Origin: Colius striatus
Taxonomy: Eukaryota; Chordata; Aves; Coliiformes; Coliidae
DNA length: 64,000 bases
NCBI RefSeq assembly: GCF_028858725.1
Contig: NC_084760.1
Span: forward strand, 78,002,367 to 78,066,366
Direction of reading: 5' to 3'
Shown here: positions 42,001 to 55,100 of the stretch, piece after piece
Layout of the letters: each line of letters opens with the position of its first letter
Numbering within the stretch: the stretch's first letter is position 1
Notes under the pieces: generated by a model
The model's database searches: none
Told to the model about the DNA's origin: nothing
What the model saw: only the letters and a program-made list of their open reading frames with translations
Made by a program: the position numbers and the translations under genes

Positions 42001-44620
42001 TCCTCATCTGTGTGAGGAGATTGCAGGCTTATATGGGTAAAAGGGTTTACTGGGCATGTGTTGCTTGTTTGCCTGTCCAAAACTGGCCTCCCGAAGCCAA
42101 AAAGCTACTCCATAAGGATTTCTTTCAATGTGCTGCCTGAGCTGCCTCTGTGCATTCAGGCAGGCAACACTGTGTGCTCACAGCTGAGGGACATGCTAGG
42201 AAGTACCTGCACTTCTGGCCTCTTTCTGTGTGTTGTGATATGAGGCTAGTCTTGCTTGGTAGAAAGAAATTTTTACCTAGATGCCCCAGACACTTATTTG
42301 GGGGTTAAAAAATAAGCCCAGTTGCTCCCTAATGTGAGAATGCCAAAGCATCTCCTTAGATGTCAGGGCTTTCCACTGCAACCTGCTGCCATAAGGCTTC
42401 CTACATGCATTTAGCACCCAGATGCCTTCTGTTGCCCACCCTGTGCTACCTATCTTCTGGCCAAGACTGGTGCACACATCAGGGGGAATGCGTGCTGCAA
42501 GCCTGGTGCTGGCACTGCAGGGGTTCAGCTAAGGGGTTACCTTGATACCTCCTTTGTCAGCTATTTTGGAGATGCTGATGTGCTCTGTGCTTGGAATGTG
42601 TTACATGGTGGGACCTGGGCTGAGAAAGGTGTCTGCTTAGTGCCCTGCCAGGGCCACTGATGAGTGTCAGTTCCCACAGAGCACTTCCCAGGGAGGGCTA
42701 TGTAATGCCAAAATAATCTGGGATGCAGGTCACGATGTCTTGCTCTCAACCTGTGTGGTGGCTTGGAGGTAAGAAGGGTTGGCTCTGGATGGCAATATCT
42801 CTGTCTCGGTTGAAGGAGTCTGTGGTGAAGGGTGTGTCTCATGCAAGCCCTTGGGCCCTTCATGTGCAACCAGTTCAATGGGGTCATTATCTAAGCAAAA
42901 AGGGGACAGACCTAACACCTTAGCCGCAAGGCCTATGGACAGCTTGAGAGAGGTGGCATAAGATGAAGCTTAAGCAAATAATTCAGTTCCACCACCTCCT
43001 CAGAGATCATGAGGCCAGGAGCATGATTTGCCAGAGCTGACCAGAGCCCTTCACCAAAACTCCTACCCGAGCCATGGTGTACACTTTGGAAAGGCATCCA
43101 AGTTGCTATTTCTCTGCCTGGCTTTCCCATCCTTCTCAGCTGCAGAGAACCTGCTGGCACTGGAGGCAGCCTGTGCCACTAACTTATGGATACCCAGGGA
43201 GTATGTGTTTGTATCACTGGACTCTTCTCCAGCAGCTGAGCTTCCACCAGCACCCCTTCCTGCCCTTCCTGCTTGTGCTTGGCTCTGACTCCGTGACTGC
43301 AGAAGCAAATGTCCCAACAGAGCTTTATGAGGGATTTATTCAATTCAAAGAAACCCCTCACATGGCTACTTGGAATTCTAGTGCAGGTACTAACTTTTGG
43401 AAATGCAACTTGCTGTCAATCACCTCCACTTTTTTTGTTTGAGCTTGAATTGGCTCATTCTTCTTCCCAGTCCTCTTCCTTATGTTGGGCAGCTTGTTGG
43501 AACATTCAAACCTCATATCTGGGAGAAGCAGCCTGGAGATTCCTGAGCAGATTGTTTTTTTTCTAAGGTGTCATTCCTGAGGAATAAGGAGGCAGCTCCT
43601 GCTCATCTTGATTTATCTCACCGCTGGAAGTGCAATGAATGAAAGGTCAACAGAGCTGCATCTGACTGTTTCCAGTCTCTGTAGGCACTATAAGTTATGA
43701 GTCATAGGATCATCCCAAGTTGGTGACTAACCTGAGGCTGGTCTTGAGGCTTAAGGCCAATTTCTTGCTTGCAGTGTTGGCTTGCCAGAGCTCTGTGTTG
43801 TGAATGTGCAGTGTAGACTTAGTCAATGTACAGCACCAAGGAGAACAGGCTGAGCTTCTGGAGGGGGTGCTGATGAGTCAGGGAGTGTCACTGCCCTCTG
43901 AACCAGTACTCCACTGAGGTGGCTGGATGTACCGTGCAGGAGGCCATGACACTCATGAGTCACTCTGTGGGACAGCCACACCCCTGCTGAATAGTTGGGA
44001 CCAATCACGGACTCAGAGACATCTCAAGAGGAGAGATTTCTGAGTTTAAGTTGTCTCGTCAACCAGCTGCAAATGTGCTACTCTTTGGCACGTGTCTATC
44101 TTTGTGCAGGTGGTACCCCATAGCCTAATGTGTTGCACTGCCTGGACTCAGTCCTGCTCTTTAGCCTCTGCTTCTCTGCCTTAATTTCACTCTGTTACTC
44201 CAAGTTTGCAGGCGCATCAGTAGATATGTTTCCTTCCCCTTTGATGTAGGCCCCTCAGATGTTTGCGGAGTCTCATCATGTCTCCTTTGCAGATGTTTCT
44301 TGGCCAGTGACATAAAATGGTTCTTCAAAGCCCGTGGGATCTGAGTTCTGCTCTCTAACATTGCTGTTCCTCATGTCCTGACACCTTTAATATATAACAA
44401 CTATAACACTCCTTTTCCCTCAAAAGGAGTCTACTACTGGACCCACTCAAAGCTGGATCACTCCAGAACTGTAATAGAGGAAATAGGCAGCTGACTCTGA
44501 ACACATCCCTGTGTCGCTCTGTGGATGCACCTCTCCATGGTTGCTCTTTCTCATCCTCTCCTGGAAGTTCTGCTTTTCAGGGTGTGCTCTCCCATCACAA
44601 AGCAGCTTTGCCCCAGATAC
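39059..44620. other. Downstream intergenic DNA
   Basis: No exon, RNA gene or clear repeat was recognised. Open frames are short and none resembles a known family. Confidence 0.55.
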
Positions 44621-44720
44621 ATTAGCTTATCTTTTCCCAAGTTAAATCTCATTTTGTTTCCTGCTCATTTCTAATCTCTCTAAATCCTTTTGGAGGATTT
44701 CTCAGTTTGCCCTGGAATTT
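44621..44720 (-). repeat. Possible ancient CR1/L3-type LINE relic
   Basis: CAAGTTAAATCTCATTTTGT and CTAATCTCTCTAAATCCTTT resemble the antisense of the L3/CR1 stretch that reads CATTGAATTTCATCCTATT then CCAGTTTGTCCAGATCATTT. Very diverged. Confidence 0.35.
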
Positions 44721-44982
44721 GCAGTCACTTCTACTGGAGGTGCCAGCTTGGGGAGTTCATGGGAGAGCCTTCTCCTTGGTGCTACTGAGTCCAGAGGGTG
44801 CTGTGGCTCCCGGTTCTGGGGTGAGGATGGTGGTGTCCCACAGTGTGGCTGCAGGTGTGGCCTTGCATGTTCAACCACCTGGTGAGCTGGATTTCTCCCT
44901 CACTGTCAGACAGGAACTACCTAGTGAATCTGGAGAAGCCATGGGAGTCAGTGGGTCCTACTCTGTAGAGGTGTGGGAAGAG

Positions 44983-45100
44983 AAGGACCCGGGTTCAGCT
45001 CTCAGCTAGGATACCAATACTCTGCTTTCCACCCTTGCCTTGATTTCTCCATGCATAAGACAAATGCCATCCTCATCTTTTGGGACCCTTGACAGATGGG
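44983..45100 (+). repeat. Possible MIR-like relic
   Basis: GACCCGGGTTCAGCTCTCAG, then CCTTGATTTCTCCATGCATA, follows the MIR order (CTGGGTTCGAATCCC, CCTCAGTTTCCTCATCTGTA). Diverged; edges uncertain. Confidence 0.35.
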
Positions 45101-48079
45101 GCCATTCACTGTTTATAATAATTTCATTGCCAGTTAGGAGGAGGCTTCCCATCTTGCTGAAATCGTTAGGAGTCCCTGTGTGCTTTCCCCAAAAGCAGGT
45201 AAGTCATTGTGCCCTTACTACCCAGTCATGTCTCTCTGCTCCTCTCCATCCTTTGAGAGGAAATCTCAATAGACATTTTTTGGTACCAATAGCATCTACT
45301 TCCATCTGTTCTTTGGGAAGGCAACAGGAGTATATGTGACAGGAGGATGGAGGTAAAACCACAGGGCACAGCTCAGGAGAGGCTGGGAGACATAGGGGAC
45401 AGTGCAAGGGCGATGAAGGTGGAAGGTAAGGGATGCCCCATGAGGTGGGAGGATGAGGAGGGATAGTCTGACTGTGTCTCAGCAGTGAGGTGGAGTAAGC
45501 CTGAGATTATCTGGCAGCCCCGGGCACAGGGCCCTCACAGTTATGAAACGTCCTGCACATGGACACATCTCTCTCACTGGTGTGAACTGCTTTGAAGGCT
45601 GGAAAACTCATGGTTAGGGTTTGGAGGAGTGCCTGAGCAGACAGCTTCACCTGGGGAGCATCGCTTGGGAAGCCCCTCGGCCTCCCCATGCCACAGAGAG
45701 CCCTGCATGGTGGTGGTGGGATGCTGCTCAGCCGCCTCCATGGCTATCGACTCCCTGGAGCCTTCTCTCTGTGAGGCGACTATGCAGGCAAAGAGACAGC
45801 TGCTAGAGTCCAGGTGGCCAATGCTGGGAGTCTTGTGCTACTTACAACAGCACAAGAGTCGTGTAGTATGCGAGACTACGTGTTTTTAGTTGAATGAAAA
45901 AGCTCTCAATCCTTCATGCTCATGAAAAAATCAAAGCCAACATGACCGAAGTGTACTCCAACAGCTCAGAAGGCAAATGTCCTCAGATTCTGTTAGTTTT
46001 TAAACCACTGTGGGGTTCATTTGGGCAGCTGGTTTGCCAGCAATGACTTTCGTTCTGAACCTTAAATCCTGCCAATGAGGCCCCTTGGGCATGCTTCAGG
46101 CTCTGCTCTCCTGGCTCTCACCATATCCCTTTACATCTAGATTCTACCCTATTTTTAATCCAGCCCCCATCTTCTGGTGTTGTCAATCTCAGGCCTTTCC
46201 TAAACCTAGAAGAGAATTGTATATACATCCTCGTCTCACTGTGGATATTTTTACAGTTTCTCTCCCTGCTTTACATCACTTGAGCCCCGTTTGCCTTGTG
46301 GGTTGTATATACACACAAACCCCAGGCATCCAATCAGAGGTATCCACAGCAACTGCTAAATATTTTTTTCCAGAGGGGATCTTCAAGACCCGTTGGTGAA
46401 GAGGTGAAGTTTCATCTGTTCTGTGACAGGGTATGACACCTTGCACCTATCTGGGGGCCCTGTCAGAGGGCTCTTGAGCTGCTTCACTCCAAAGTATTTT
46501 TACATCCCTTTCAGACATCTGAGCACCATGAGCCAAACCCATTAGCTCCTCATCCTTGGTGTCCTGGGATCATTCAGCAGTGACCAGACCCCTGGAACCC
46601 TGCAGCTTCCTCACTGGAGACTCTACTTCGAGCAGAGAGTTTTCACTTTTTCTTTAATCACATCGCCAAGTTTTAATGCCCAAGCAAGAACTTTGACCCT
46701 TATCCAGGGATTAGTTGTTATCCCTAAGAGCTTTCTGCAGCAAACCTTACAAAAGAGCTCCAGCTTTGGAGAATGCGGGCAAATCATGTCCAGCGGGTTA
46801 ATTTTCTTTATTAGCTGACTCCCTCGTTCCCATCCACAGCCCTCAGATATTGTCCCCTCACTCCGGGAGAAGAGCTGTTCCCATCAATTCACAGCAATTT
46901 CACTGACAGGATCTTTGTTACCACTCACCCTCAGCAAGAAGGGGAAATCTTGGCCTTGGTGAAATTAAGGGGAAAACATTATGTTCCCTTCTCAGGCTGT
47001 TTCACATCCCACCCCGGCAAAATCAGCTGGTGATGAAGAGCTGCCAGACAGACCCTGTAAAAAGGCAAAAGGATTTAAAGAGGGGGTTAAGCAGAGGCAG
47101 CAAAACCCATTCAGCTGTTTAGCAAGTTATCTTCATGAAAAGAGATGTGGGCATCTGTCTCTCTCCTTGTATCTCTATCATGGCCTATTCCAAATATAAT
47201 CCTGTTTACTGAGTAGGATTTTAGTAAGGCACAAAGGGAGATTTTTGTTCTGGTTATTTACTGTTATTTTTCATGCGTGTGCAAGGTACTCAGATGTGGG
47301 AAAATTGGGAGCACAGTACATTTTGCTCTAAGTAATTAGAGGCAGGATTCACAGGTATATTCTGGCTGCTTTCAGCCTTTCCCGTGACAGAAAGCAGCTG
47401 CACACCCAGCATTAGCCAATCTGCTAATAGGCTGTGTCACAAGACACAGCATCACCACGTCTCACAAAGCAGCTGCATTGTCCTCTCTAAGCTCATTGTG
47501 TGGAATATCATGGGAACACCACCAAATCGTGTCCCACAGACTGTTCCAGACTAAACATCCACAGCCCGGCTCCCTGATCCTCATTGAGGTCCTTGAGGGA
47601 GGAGGTGAGGTACCTCCCTTTTGCTGTGCTGGGAGTGCAGGAGGCCCATGCACTTGTTCAGCATCCCCACACAAACCTGCCTTTATGCACGGACTCCAAT
47701 GCATTCAGAGGGTCCTCACTTGCTCATTCAGATGAGAACTGCGTGGAATGTGTTAGTGACAAAAATCGATCTGTGAGTACCTCTGAACCAGGTTCTTGGT
47801 GCTCTCAGACACAGTGGCCAGGCAGTCCAAGCTCTGCACCCTGGTGAGGGCATGTGGGTAAAGATGGAAAACAGAGAAATGATGCAAAACCTGCTTGGAG
47901 GCTACTACAGAGAACAAATGGAGTTTTGGATGGGATCTTTTAGCCAAGATGAACCCAAGCTGTGGCCACTATGGAGGATTTTTTTCTTTTCCTAAACCTT
48001 GTGTTTTGGCTTGGTGTAAAGGAAACTGACTAAAAGTTAGGGGGCTGTGCAGTACAGGTGATCCTGTACTTTAGTGCTG
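45101..48079. other. Downstream intergenic DNA
   Basis: No gene or repeat recognised. Confidence 0.5.
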
Positions 48080-48270
48080 TGCCAGAGCTGGGAGTCCTAG
48101 GTCCTCTTCCCAGCCTTGTGCCTCACTTGCAAATTTAGGGTGGTGTCAATCACCACTCTACTCCGTGCCTCAGTTTCCTCATCTGTTGCTGATGGTAACA
48201 GTACAGCAGTGATAACTCTACCTGGCTACCCTGTGGGATGACCTGTAAGCGAATTGATGATGAGGAGTTA
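48080..48270 (+). repeat. MIR-like SINE relic
   Basis: GGGAGTCCTAGGTCCTCTTC, then GTGCCTCAGTTTCCTCATCT, then TACCTGGCTACCCTGTGGGA and a GATGAGGAGTTAAAG end, follows the full MIR order. The CCTCAGTTTCCTCATCTGT core is intact. The best-preserved SINE relic in the window. Confidence 0.7.
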
Positions 48271-48736
48271 AAGAAGTAATTGGCAGCCTCTGTCGGGTGC
48301 TCAGAGGTTCCGTGATAGCAGGTGGAGAGTGGTGCACTGACTTCTTGTGTATGGTGTGGAGTACAACTTTTGCTTATACTGCAGCCTGTTTGCTACTCTC
48401 TGGGTGGCTCCAAAGGAAAGTCATGGTTTGATTAAGACCAATGCTCATCAGCTGCGTAATGTTATTTCCAGGTGTGCAGCAGCCTGTGTGTGCAGAATGG
48501 AGTAACTTCCCAGCTGCAGCTGTTTTCCTTTGAAGCAATATGTACACAGATAACCCAAGGGTAGCGTCCCCTAGCAGACCCCCACATGTTGAATATGATG
48601 ACAGAGACAAGGGGAAAAAACTAGGAGAAACAGAGTAAAGCGGGATGTTGCTTGCAGCATACTAGTGCTGTAGTGTTTTAACCATGAACTAGTAAAAGCT
48701 AGGGAGCATGGCTCTGGAGAAGAAAACCTAAAGCAT

Positions 48737-48784
48737 TCAAGGACTGGAAAGGACTGGAAAGAAATCAAGGATTGGAAAGAAATG
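48737..48784. repeat. Short imperfect tandem repeat
   Basis: Three or four copies of GGACTGGAAA/GGATTGGAAAGAAAT in a row. No known function. Confidence 0.8.
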
Positions 48785-49049
48785 CCTGCTGAGAGCTGGA
48801 TTCGGCCTCCACCTCCATAGTATGTACCATGGGGCTGAAGTGTGACATCTGTTTATAAGGTTTCATTTTTTTTTTTTTTAACTTTGAACCCCTGCCCCTC
48901 TTCCAGAAGCATTCCAGAGCTCTACAGAGAAGTCAGATGCAGAGATTTCTGCAGAACACCCAACAAAGCGCCCCACTTCGTTGCTCCTTCTGGATCACAA
49001 AGTCACCAGATCCATGAAGATCTCTGGAACACAGGCGGAAGAGAGCACC

Positions 49050-49118
49050 CTTGGTGGGTCATTTCACCTCTCTGCACCTCCGTTCCTTCTCTGTGAAACA
49101 GGGATGTTAAAACCAACA
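49050..49118 (+). repeat. MIR-like SINE relic, fragment
   Basis: GGGTCATTTCACCTCTCTGC, ACCTCCGTTCCTTCTCTGTG and AAACAGGGATGTTAAAACC match the MIR stretch from GGTCACTTAACCTCTCTG to AAAATGGGGATAATAA. About 840 bases from the relic at 48080-48270. Confidence 0.55.
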
Positions 49119-52100
49119 TCCTCCTAAAGAGCAGCGGGGGACAGGGGCAGCATTGGGAGGTCAGTGTAGGTCTGAGTAAGACCCCATAAGCCCGGGACTC
49201 TTTGTGGATAGGGGATAGTGCCTCTGGTGCAGCTGAGTACAAGCAATAGGAGGAAAATAGAGGAGTGCTTGGCCCCAGTTCACACGAGCTGTGCCCTTGT
49301 GTTATGCAGGTCACTCCAGGAAGATGGGGTCTCCTAGCCCATGGGGACTGCCCTGTGCCTCAGGTCAGGATATAACCCCCTCCCCTGTGTACATTGATCC
49401 CCGAGGCATCCAGGCAGCTACTCCACCCCATATTCCCCCAGCTTCTGCCTCCAAAGATGGAGCCTCTCTCCCCTGAGAACGAAGCAATGTGGCAACACTC
49501 TCAGACCTTGGCTTCTAACAGCAGTAACCTCCGAGCTGCTGACTGTTGCTCAGCAATAAACACCACTCATGCTATTAATAAACACTATCTGTCAGCCTTG
49601 GTATTTTTAATGCCGGGACACTGTGCCCTGGCATGCAGAGCCACTCAGAGGCTGAAGGCCGGATTCAGAGATGAGTCTAAACTGGCGTAAGGCATTGCAC
49701 GGTGCAGCCCTGCAGCCTGTGCCTGTTGCATGGGAGAAGGTCTCTGTTCTCCTTCATGTGATAGACAAGTTCCGCCCCCACTGAGGGATTTTCTTTGCTA
49801 TCCATTGCAATCCCAAGGCACCGACGCTCAGAGACAGGGTCTACCTGCTCTTGTAGCCTGCAATAGGTTTAACAGGATCTCTGGACCCATGTGAGTCCGT
49901 GAAAACACTTCAGTGGTTTTCCCTGTGATTGTGCCAGTATATTTAGCTGAATCAGTGAGGGAATGCTGCCTATTTACACAGTGTCTTTGGACTCACAGTC
50001 CTGCTATAGGAGGTTTCAAGTATCAGCTTGATATGTGCTCCCCTGTGCACAGAGGTTGGCCATAAAGGCCAAATGGGATCAATGCCTCTGAATGGGGCAC
50101 TGGGATCCTGCCTCCGTGTGCAATTCCTCCAGTGGCAGCCTGGGTGAAAAATGTGAGGGAAAAGGAAAATTAAGCGTGTATAGGGCCCAGACCTATTGTA
50201 CTGAAGCTCCTGGCTGCTTCCATCTGTCTGGAGTATGAGCCATCCCCACATCGAGCTGGTGTGTTCTCTGCTGGGGTTAGTCTGAGTGTGTATGGGGCTG
50301 AAGTGGGCTGGTGTGATGCCAAGAGGAGGTCTGTCTGGGAGAGGGTCCAAGGCAGTGAGAAAGAGCCAGTTTCACCTGCAGCCTGGGCGTTTGGTGCTGG
50401 AAATGCAGCTAGGGTGGTGGGTGGTTGGCTCCTCCTCTGCTCAGGGGCAAGGAGTGGGGCTGCAGGTGCTGTGGAGTAGATGTCAGAGGGGAGCAGCACA
50501 GCCTCGCTGGAGGTGCAGGCTGGGCTGGCTGGGGCTGCATCCCAGGGGTGCTTTGCCCTTCGCTGCTCCGAGTGTGGCAAGGGCGGCTGTGTGTGGAGGG
50601 TTTTGGAGGGGGGAGGAATGGCTGAGCAAATAGTGAGCTGGCCAAGCAAACAGCCGCCAAAGTGAAACAATCAGTCCCCATTCTGGTAAAGTTCAGCAAA
50701 TACTGCGTAAAACCTACTGCTGGCAGTGGTACTTGCCCTAGTCATCAGGTATAGCACTATCAGAGGGTAGATACAGAGCAACCTAGGGAGACAGGGAGAG
50801 GTTGTGCAAGAGAAAGCTCTGGCCAGCATGACTCAACACTCATTAGCAGAAGTTCTGGCACGCCTACCAGAAGCCCATTAAAACTGGGAGGAAGAAGCCC
50901 AAGCACCTTATTTCTCCTCTTTGCTGCAAACCATCTCTTTTCCCATGTGCACATCTTGGTGCCTGCAGTGATGGTGGCTGTGTATTGTTATCCCTGGTTC
51001 TTGGAGCAGCACAGCATTTCTGGAGAATTTGTCCTTGGCCTGAAGAGCTTCCAGCATCACTGGAAGCAAGGCATTATAATGGAGCACACATGGCCAGGGG
51101 AAAGGGAGGCAGGAGAACAAAGTAAGCAATAATTCCTTACCCCATCACTTTGACCCCCCTTAAACTCCCCCCAAACCTGGCCCCAGACCCCCCTGGCTCA
51201 GAGCCTGCTCCTCTCTTCTGCCCCACAGCCCCCACCAGCCCAGCCCCTGCCACTAGTAGCTCCCTCCAGCCTGATGGGTTTGTCAGTGATGTGAGCCAAA
51301 GCTCATTTTTCAATCACTGCCTTAGATTAAAATTTCTTTGGAGCCATCCACCCTGATGCCTTCAACCACTTGTTGTAGCTAAAGTAGCTGGAGGAGGGCA
51401 CTGCCCCTGTGCACTGTGTACAGTCCTGTGCTGGGCTGGCAGTGACCGTAGCACAGTTGTAGATCTGCACCTGGGAGATGCTCTCAGCTTTTAGGGTGAA
51501 GCTGTGCTCTCTGGACATCTTTCACTTACCAACTCTCCCTTGCCTGCTGGCTGGTTTCTTGGACATGCCCTTGAAGAAAGCAGCACATCAGGGAGAGTGG
51601 AAACTTCAATGTATAAATACCCTGACCTGGGGTGTGCAGAGCAAGCAGCAAGCATGTCTGCAAAACATTTCCCAGACACTATTGTCCCTTGCTGGTACGT
51701 CACTCGGAAAATGGTTTCCTTTTTCTGCTCCCATCAAAGGCACCAAAATGTAGGTTAATCTCAAAGTCCTTAGTATACAGTTCTAAGATTGGCCTTGGAG
51801 TAAAACTCCCTTAAGTCACTTCTCCATTAGTACTTTACAAGGAGATAACTAAATCCAGTCATCCCCTGGGTATGTCTGCACTGCATTCCAGAGGTGGGAT
51901 CGAAGCTTGGTAAACATACTCTAATGAGCCTGAGTTTTAATCTGAGTTTTAACCTAGTTTACTGCCTGTTAGCATGGATACTAGCAGCAGTGTGTCACTG
52001 AGATGTCTGGATTGCAGACCCCTCCTAGACCACATTTGGCTATCTGCTGTTGCTCATACTCTCCCATTAGTTCCCAGATAGCTTAAAATTGGCTCAAGGA

Positions 52101-55100
52101 TGCCTCCCCAAGCCATCCTCATGATTTTGGACTGTTGGTTTTGGCACTTTACATCACTGTTGAACACCCACCACATCCTCCAGTCCAGAGCCACTGCAAG
52201 TGCTGCTTCCAGTACGTGCCTGAGCTTTTGGGCTTGCTGGTTTGGACCAAGGTGTGTAGCCTTCTTGCAAGTGGAAGAAGGAACCTCTCTGCAAAGTCAT
52301 GGGCCCTGGAAGGTGTGCTGCATGCTGAGGGATGCCTTTACTGTTCAAGACAACTACCCACTGCAAAGGAGACAGGTCATCCTTCCCCATCCTTCCTTCC
52401 TGTGCCCCTCTCTCCTTCCCTCATGGTGCCCACAGCAAGTCTTTAGGAGGGATCTTCTCTCTCAGGCCCATTGTCTTTTATCTGATTTGGATAAGATTTC
52501 TTTCTTTCTGTTTTTCTTCCCTCTGTTGACACACAGAAGAGTGATACCCCCATAGGGGAGGGTCCAGACGTGCTCCAAATGATGTCAGCCTTGATTTATT
52601 ACTGTTTAATATCAAGTTGCTATTGCACGGAGTTAGCTCCGTTTAGGAAAGATTGCTCCTCTTTGGACAGGACAGATGGCCTGACAATTATTTTTTCCCT
52701 TGCCTACCTAAATATCCAAAGCAGGCTCTTCTCTCATCAGAGCTTTGCTTAGGCAAGATCTTTCCTTGGCAGAAGTGGTGAGGGACAAGGTGGGGGTAAG
52801 GAGGAGAGCAAGAGGGGGATGAGTGTGCTCTACCACAGTTGAGGTTTCTCAGTTTGTCTCCTTGTCTCCCCTCCACAGAGCCTCTTTCCATTCCTGACAG
52901 TTTCCCAGTGGTTTAGTCCAGAGCTGCATCTGGAGCAGGGCCAGTGCCAGACAATGCAGGGAAGAGGGACAGGAAATGCCACTGCAGGTAATTACGAAAC
53001 AACCTGTTCAGATGTGTTGTTTTTTCTTAATCCTTGTCAGTCAAGGCTGGCTTATATCCTGGAGCAAGAAAGCTTAGAATCTCTTACATTTTCATTCTAT
53101 CTCATGTAGTTCTGGATGTTCTTTTTTCCATTGAAACATCTGATCCTTTCGTGCTTCCTGCAAAGCTCTTGGCCTCCCTGGTGACAATGATTTCCATCTG
53201 TGCTCTCCCTCAGATCATTTCCAGGCTTCTTTTGGTGAGTGTGTGGGTTTGCCAGGATCTGAGCTCCCGTTTTGTGAATGAGCTCACGGGCTTGCTGAAG
53301 ACTGCTTGAGCTCTTGCTGCCTTGCAAGCTCCAGTAAGTTCATCTCCCTGTCCTGCAATTGGTGGGACTGGCTGGGTCCTGGACAGCATAGATGGGTTCT
53401 GGTTAGTGTAGATGGGTCCTGTTGTGCTTCTTGCCAGGGTCATAAGCTAAGCTGCTGGGCTGTTCAGATCAGGGAGAACTCCAGGCAGGAGGAGAGGAAG
53501 GGAAGATGCCCAGAGCCCACATGCTCAAGCTGGCTTGAGTTTGAGGGACATTACCTGACACTTCTTGTATTTCCACCAAGCAGAAAAAGAACACTACATT
53601 TGTTGCCTCTATTACTTTTAGTATGCAGCTTTTTAACGCATAGACCTATATAGCCTCAAAATGTTCGCTTATTTTGCTTGGCATGAATCCTAGAGGACAT
53701 AACTGTGGGTTTCCGAATATTTAAGGCCAATGTGTTATTTATAAGCCATGTCGGAAACATCCCGAGCATGTGGATTTTTAGTGAGGACAGTCTGGGTTTG
53801 GTACGTCTGCACACCTCGGTTTTGCCATTCTGTCTGTGGTGATTGTATTTGGGGTTAGCAATGTCTGTAGCTGCCCTAGTCTCATGATAGTCTCTTCCTA
53901 ATGTCTACAAATCTGCTGGCAGACAGCAATGAAATAATAAGGTGGATAGTGAAGGACTGAGGGAGACCTTGTGTGCTTTTGGATCTTTTGTAGCAGCACT
54001 CCCCTTTTAAACTACTGGCAGTCGTGACACCCCTTCTCTCTACCGTCCTCTCAACAGAGGCCTCATGCTTTTCTTCTGAGATGGTGACTGCCATCCTCAG
54101 CATACCACTCCAAAGTGCCATCACCTCCTCAGGGAGAAGCGGTAGACAGAGAATTGAGCCTTCTCCTCTGACTACAGCTCCATCCACCTATCCCTCATGG
54201 TATATAGACCATCTTCGTACTGGCTGCCCACAGCATCCCTCCTCAGCAGCCTTTCCTCCAGGATACATGATCCCTGCAGCACAAATGCTGAGCAATTAGC
54301 TGAGAGCCAGAGCGTCTCTTGGGGCCCACACTTTCCTTCTCCTGCAGGAGCAGTTAGGCTGCTCTGAGGCTGCCTTCAGTAGGCTGATGTTATCTCCACC
54401 ATGACGCAGGCGAGTAGCTCTAAGCCCTTGTAATAACCATGCCAGGGTCACTCTCCTTGCTGCCTGTGTGCTTCTACCTGTGAGACAGGCTGAGCTCCAA
54501 GACCCGTCCAGCGATCTTCAGCCAATGGGCAAAGATTTTCCTTTGGCAGCACCAAAACTGGAAAAAGCCTCTCTGTTGTGTGCCCACCAGGTGTTTTGGA
54601 GAGGAGATGCATCCCGCAGCTCCTGAGAAAGCCACTCTTTTCCTTGGCATGTTGTGGGCAGGGAGCTGCTCTGACTGGGGCCTGGTTCTCCAGGGGAAAG
54701 CTTTGGCTTTTCAACCAAACCACAGAGGTCTGAGATTTTGCTGCCTGCTAATTGAGACAAGATAAAAGTTTGCATCAGGGACGCCTGCTCCTGCTGACGC
54801 TGTCATATCCAGCTGGCCTGCTCTGCTCGAGTGATAATTGTGTCTAGGAGGGCTCCCAGCCGTCCTGTGTCACTGCCCAGGGACAGGCGATCTCTACCCT
54901 GGAAAGCTTTTACCTAATTAGACAAGACAGATAGGGAGGGAAAGAAGGAAGTGGCAAAATGGCTTGCCCAGGCCCAGTGTGGGGTGTGTCACAGCAGCGG
55001 GATGTGAAGCCAGGCCTTGTGATGCTTGCATATGGCTGCCCATCACCTCCATGGCAGGGTTCTGGCACAGCATGGTTCTGGACGTGTCCCAGGGCCAGGC

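Noticed and set aside
53034..53309. Hydrophobic 91-codon open frame as a small membrane protein
   Set aside because: No ATG-based conserved start, splice or family evidence. One such frame is expected by chance.
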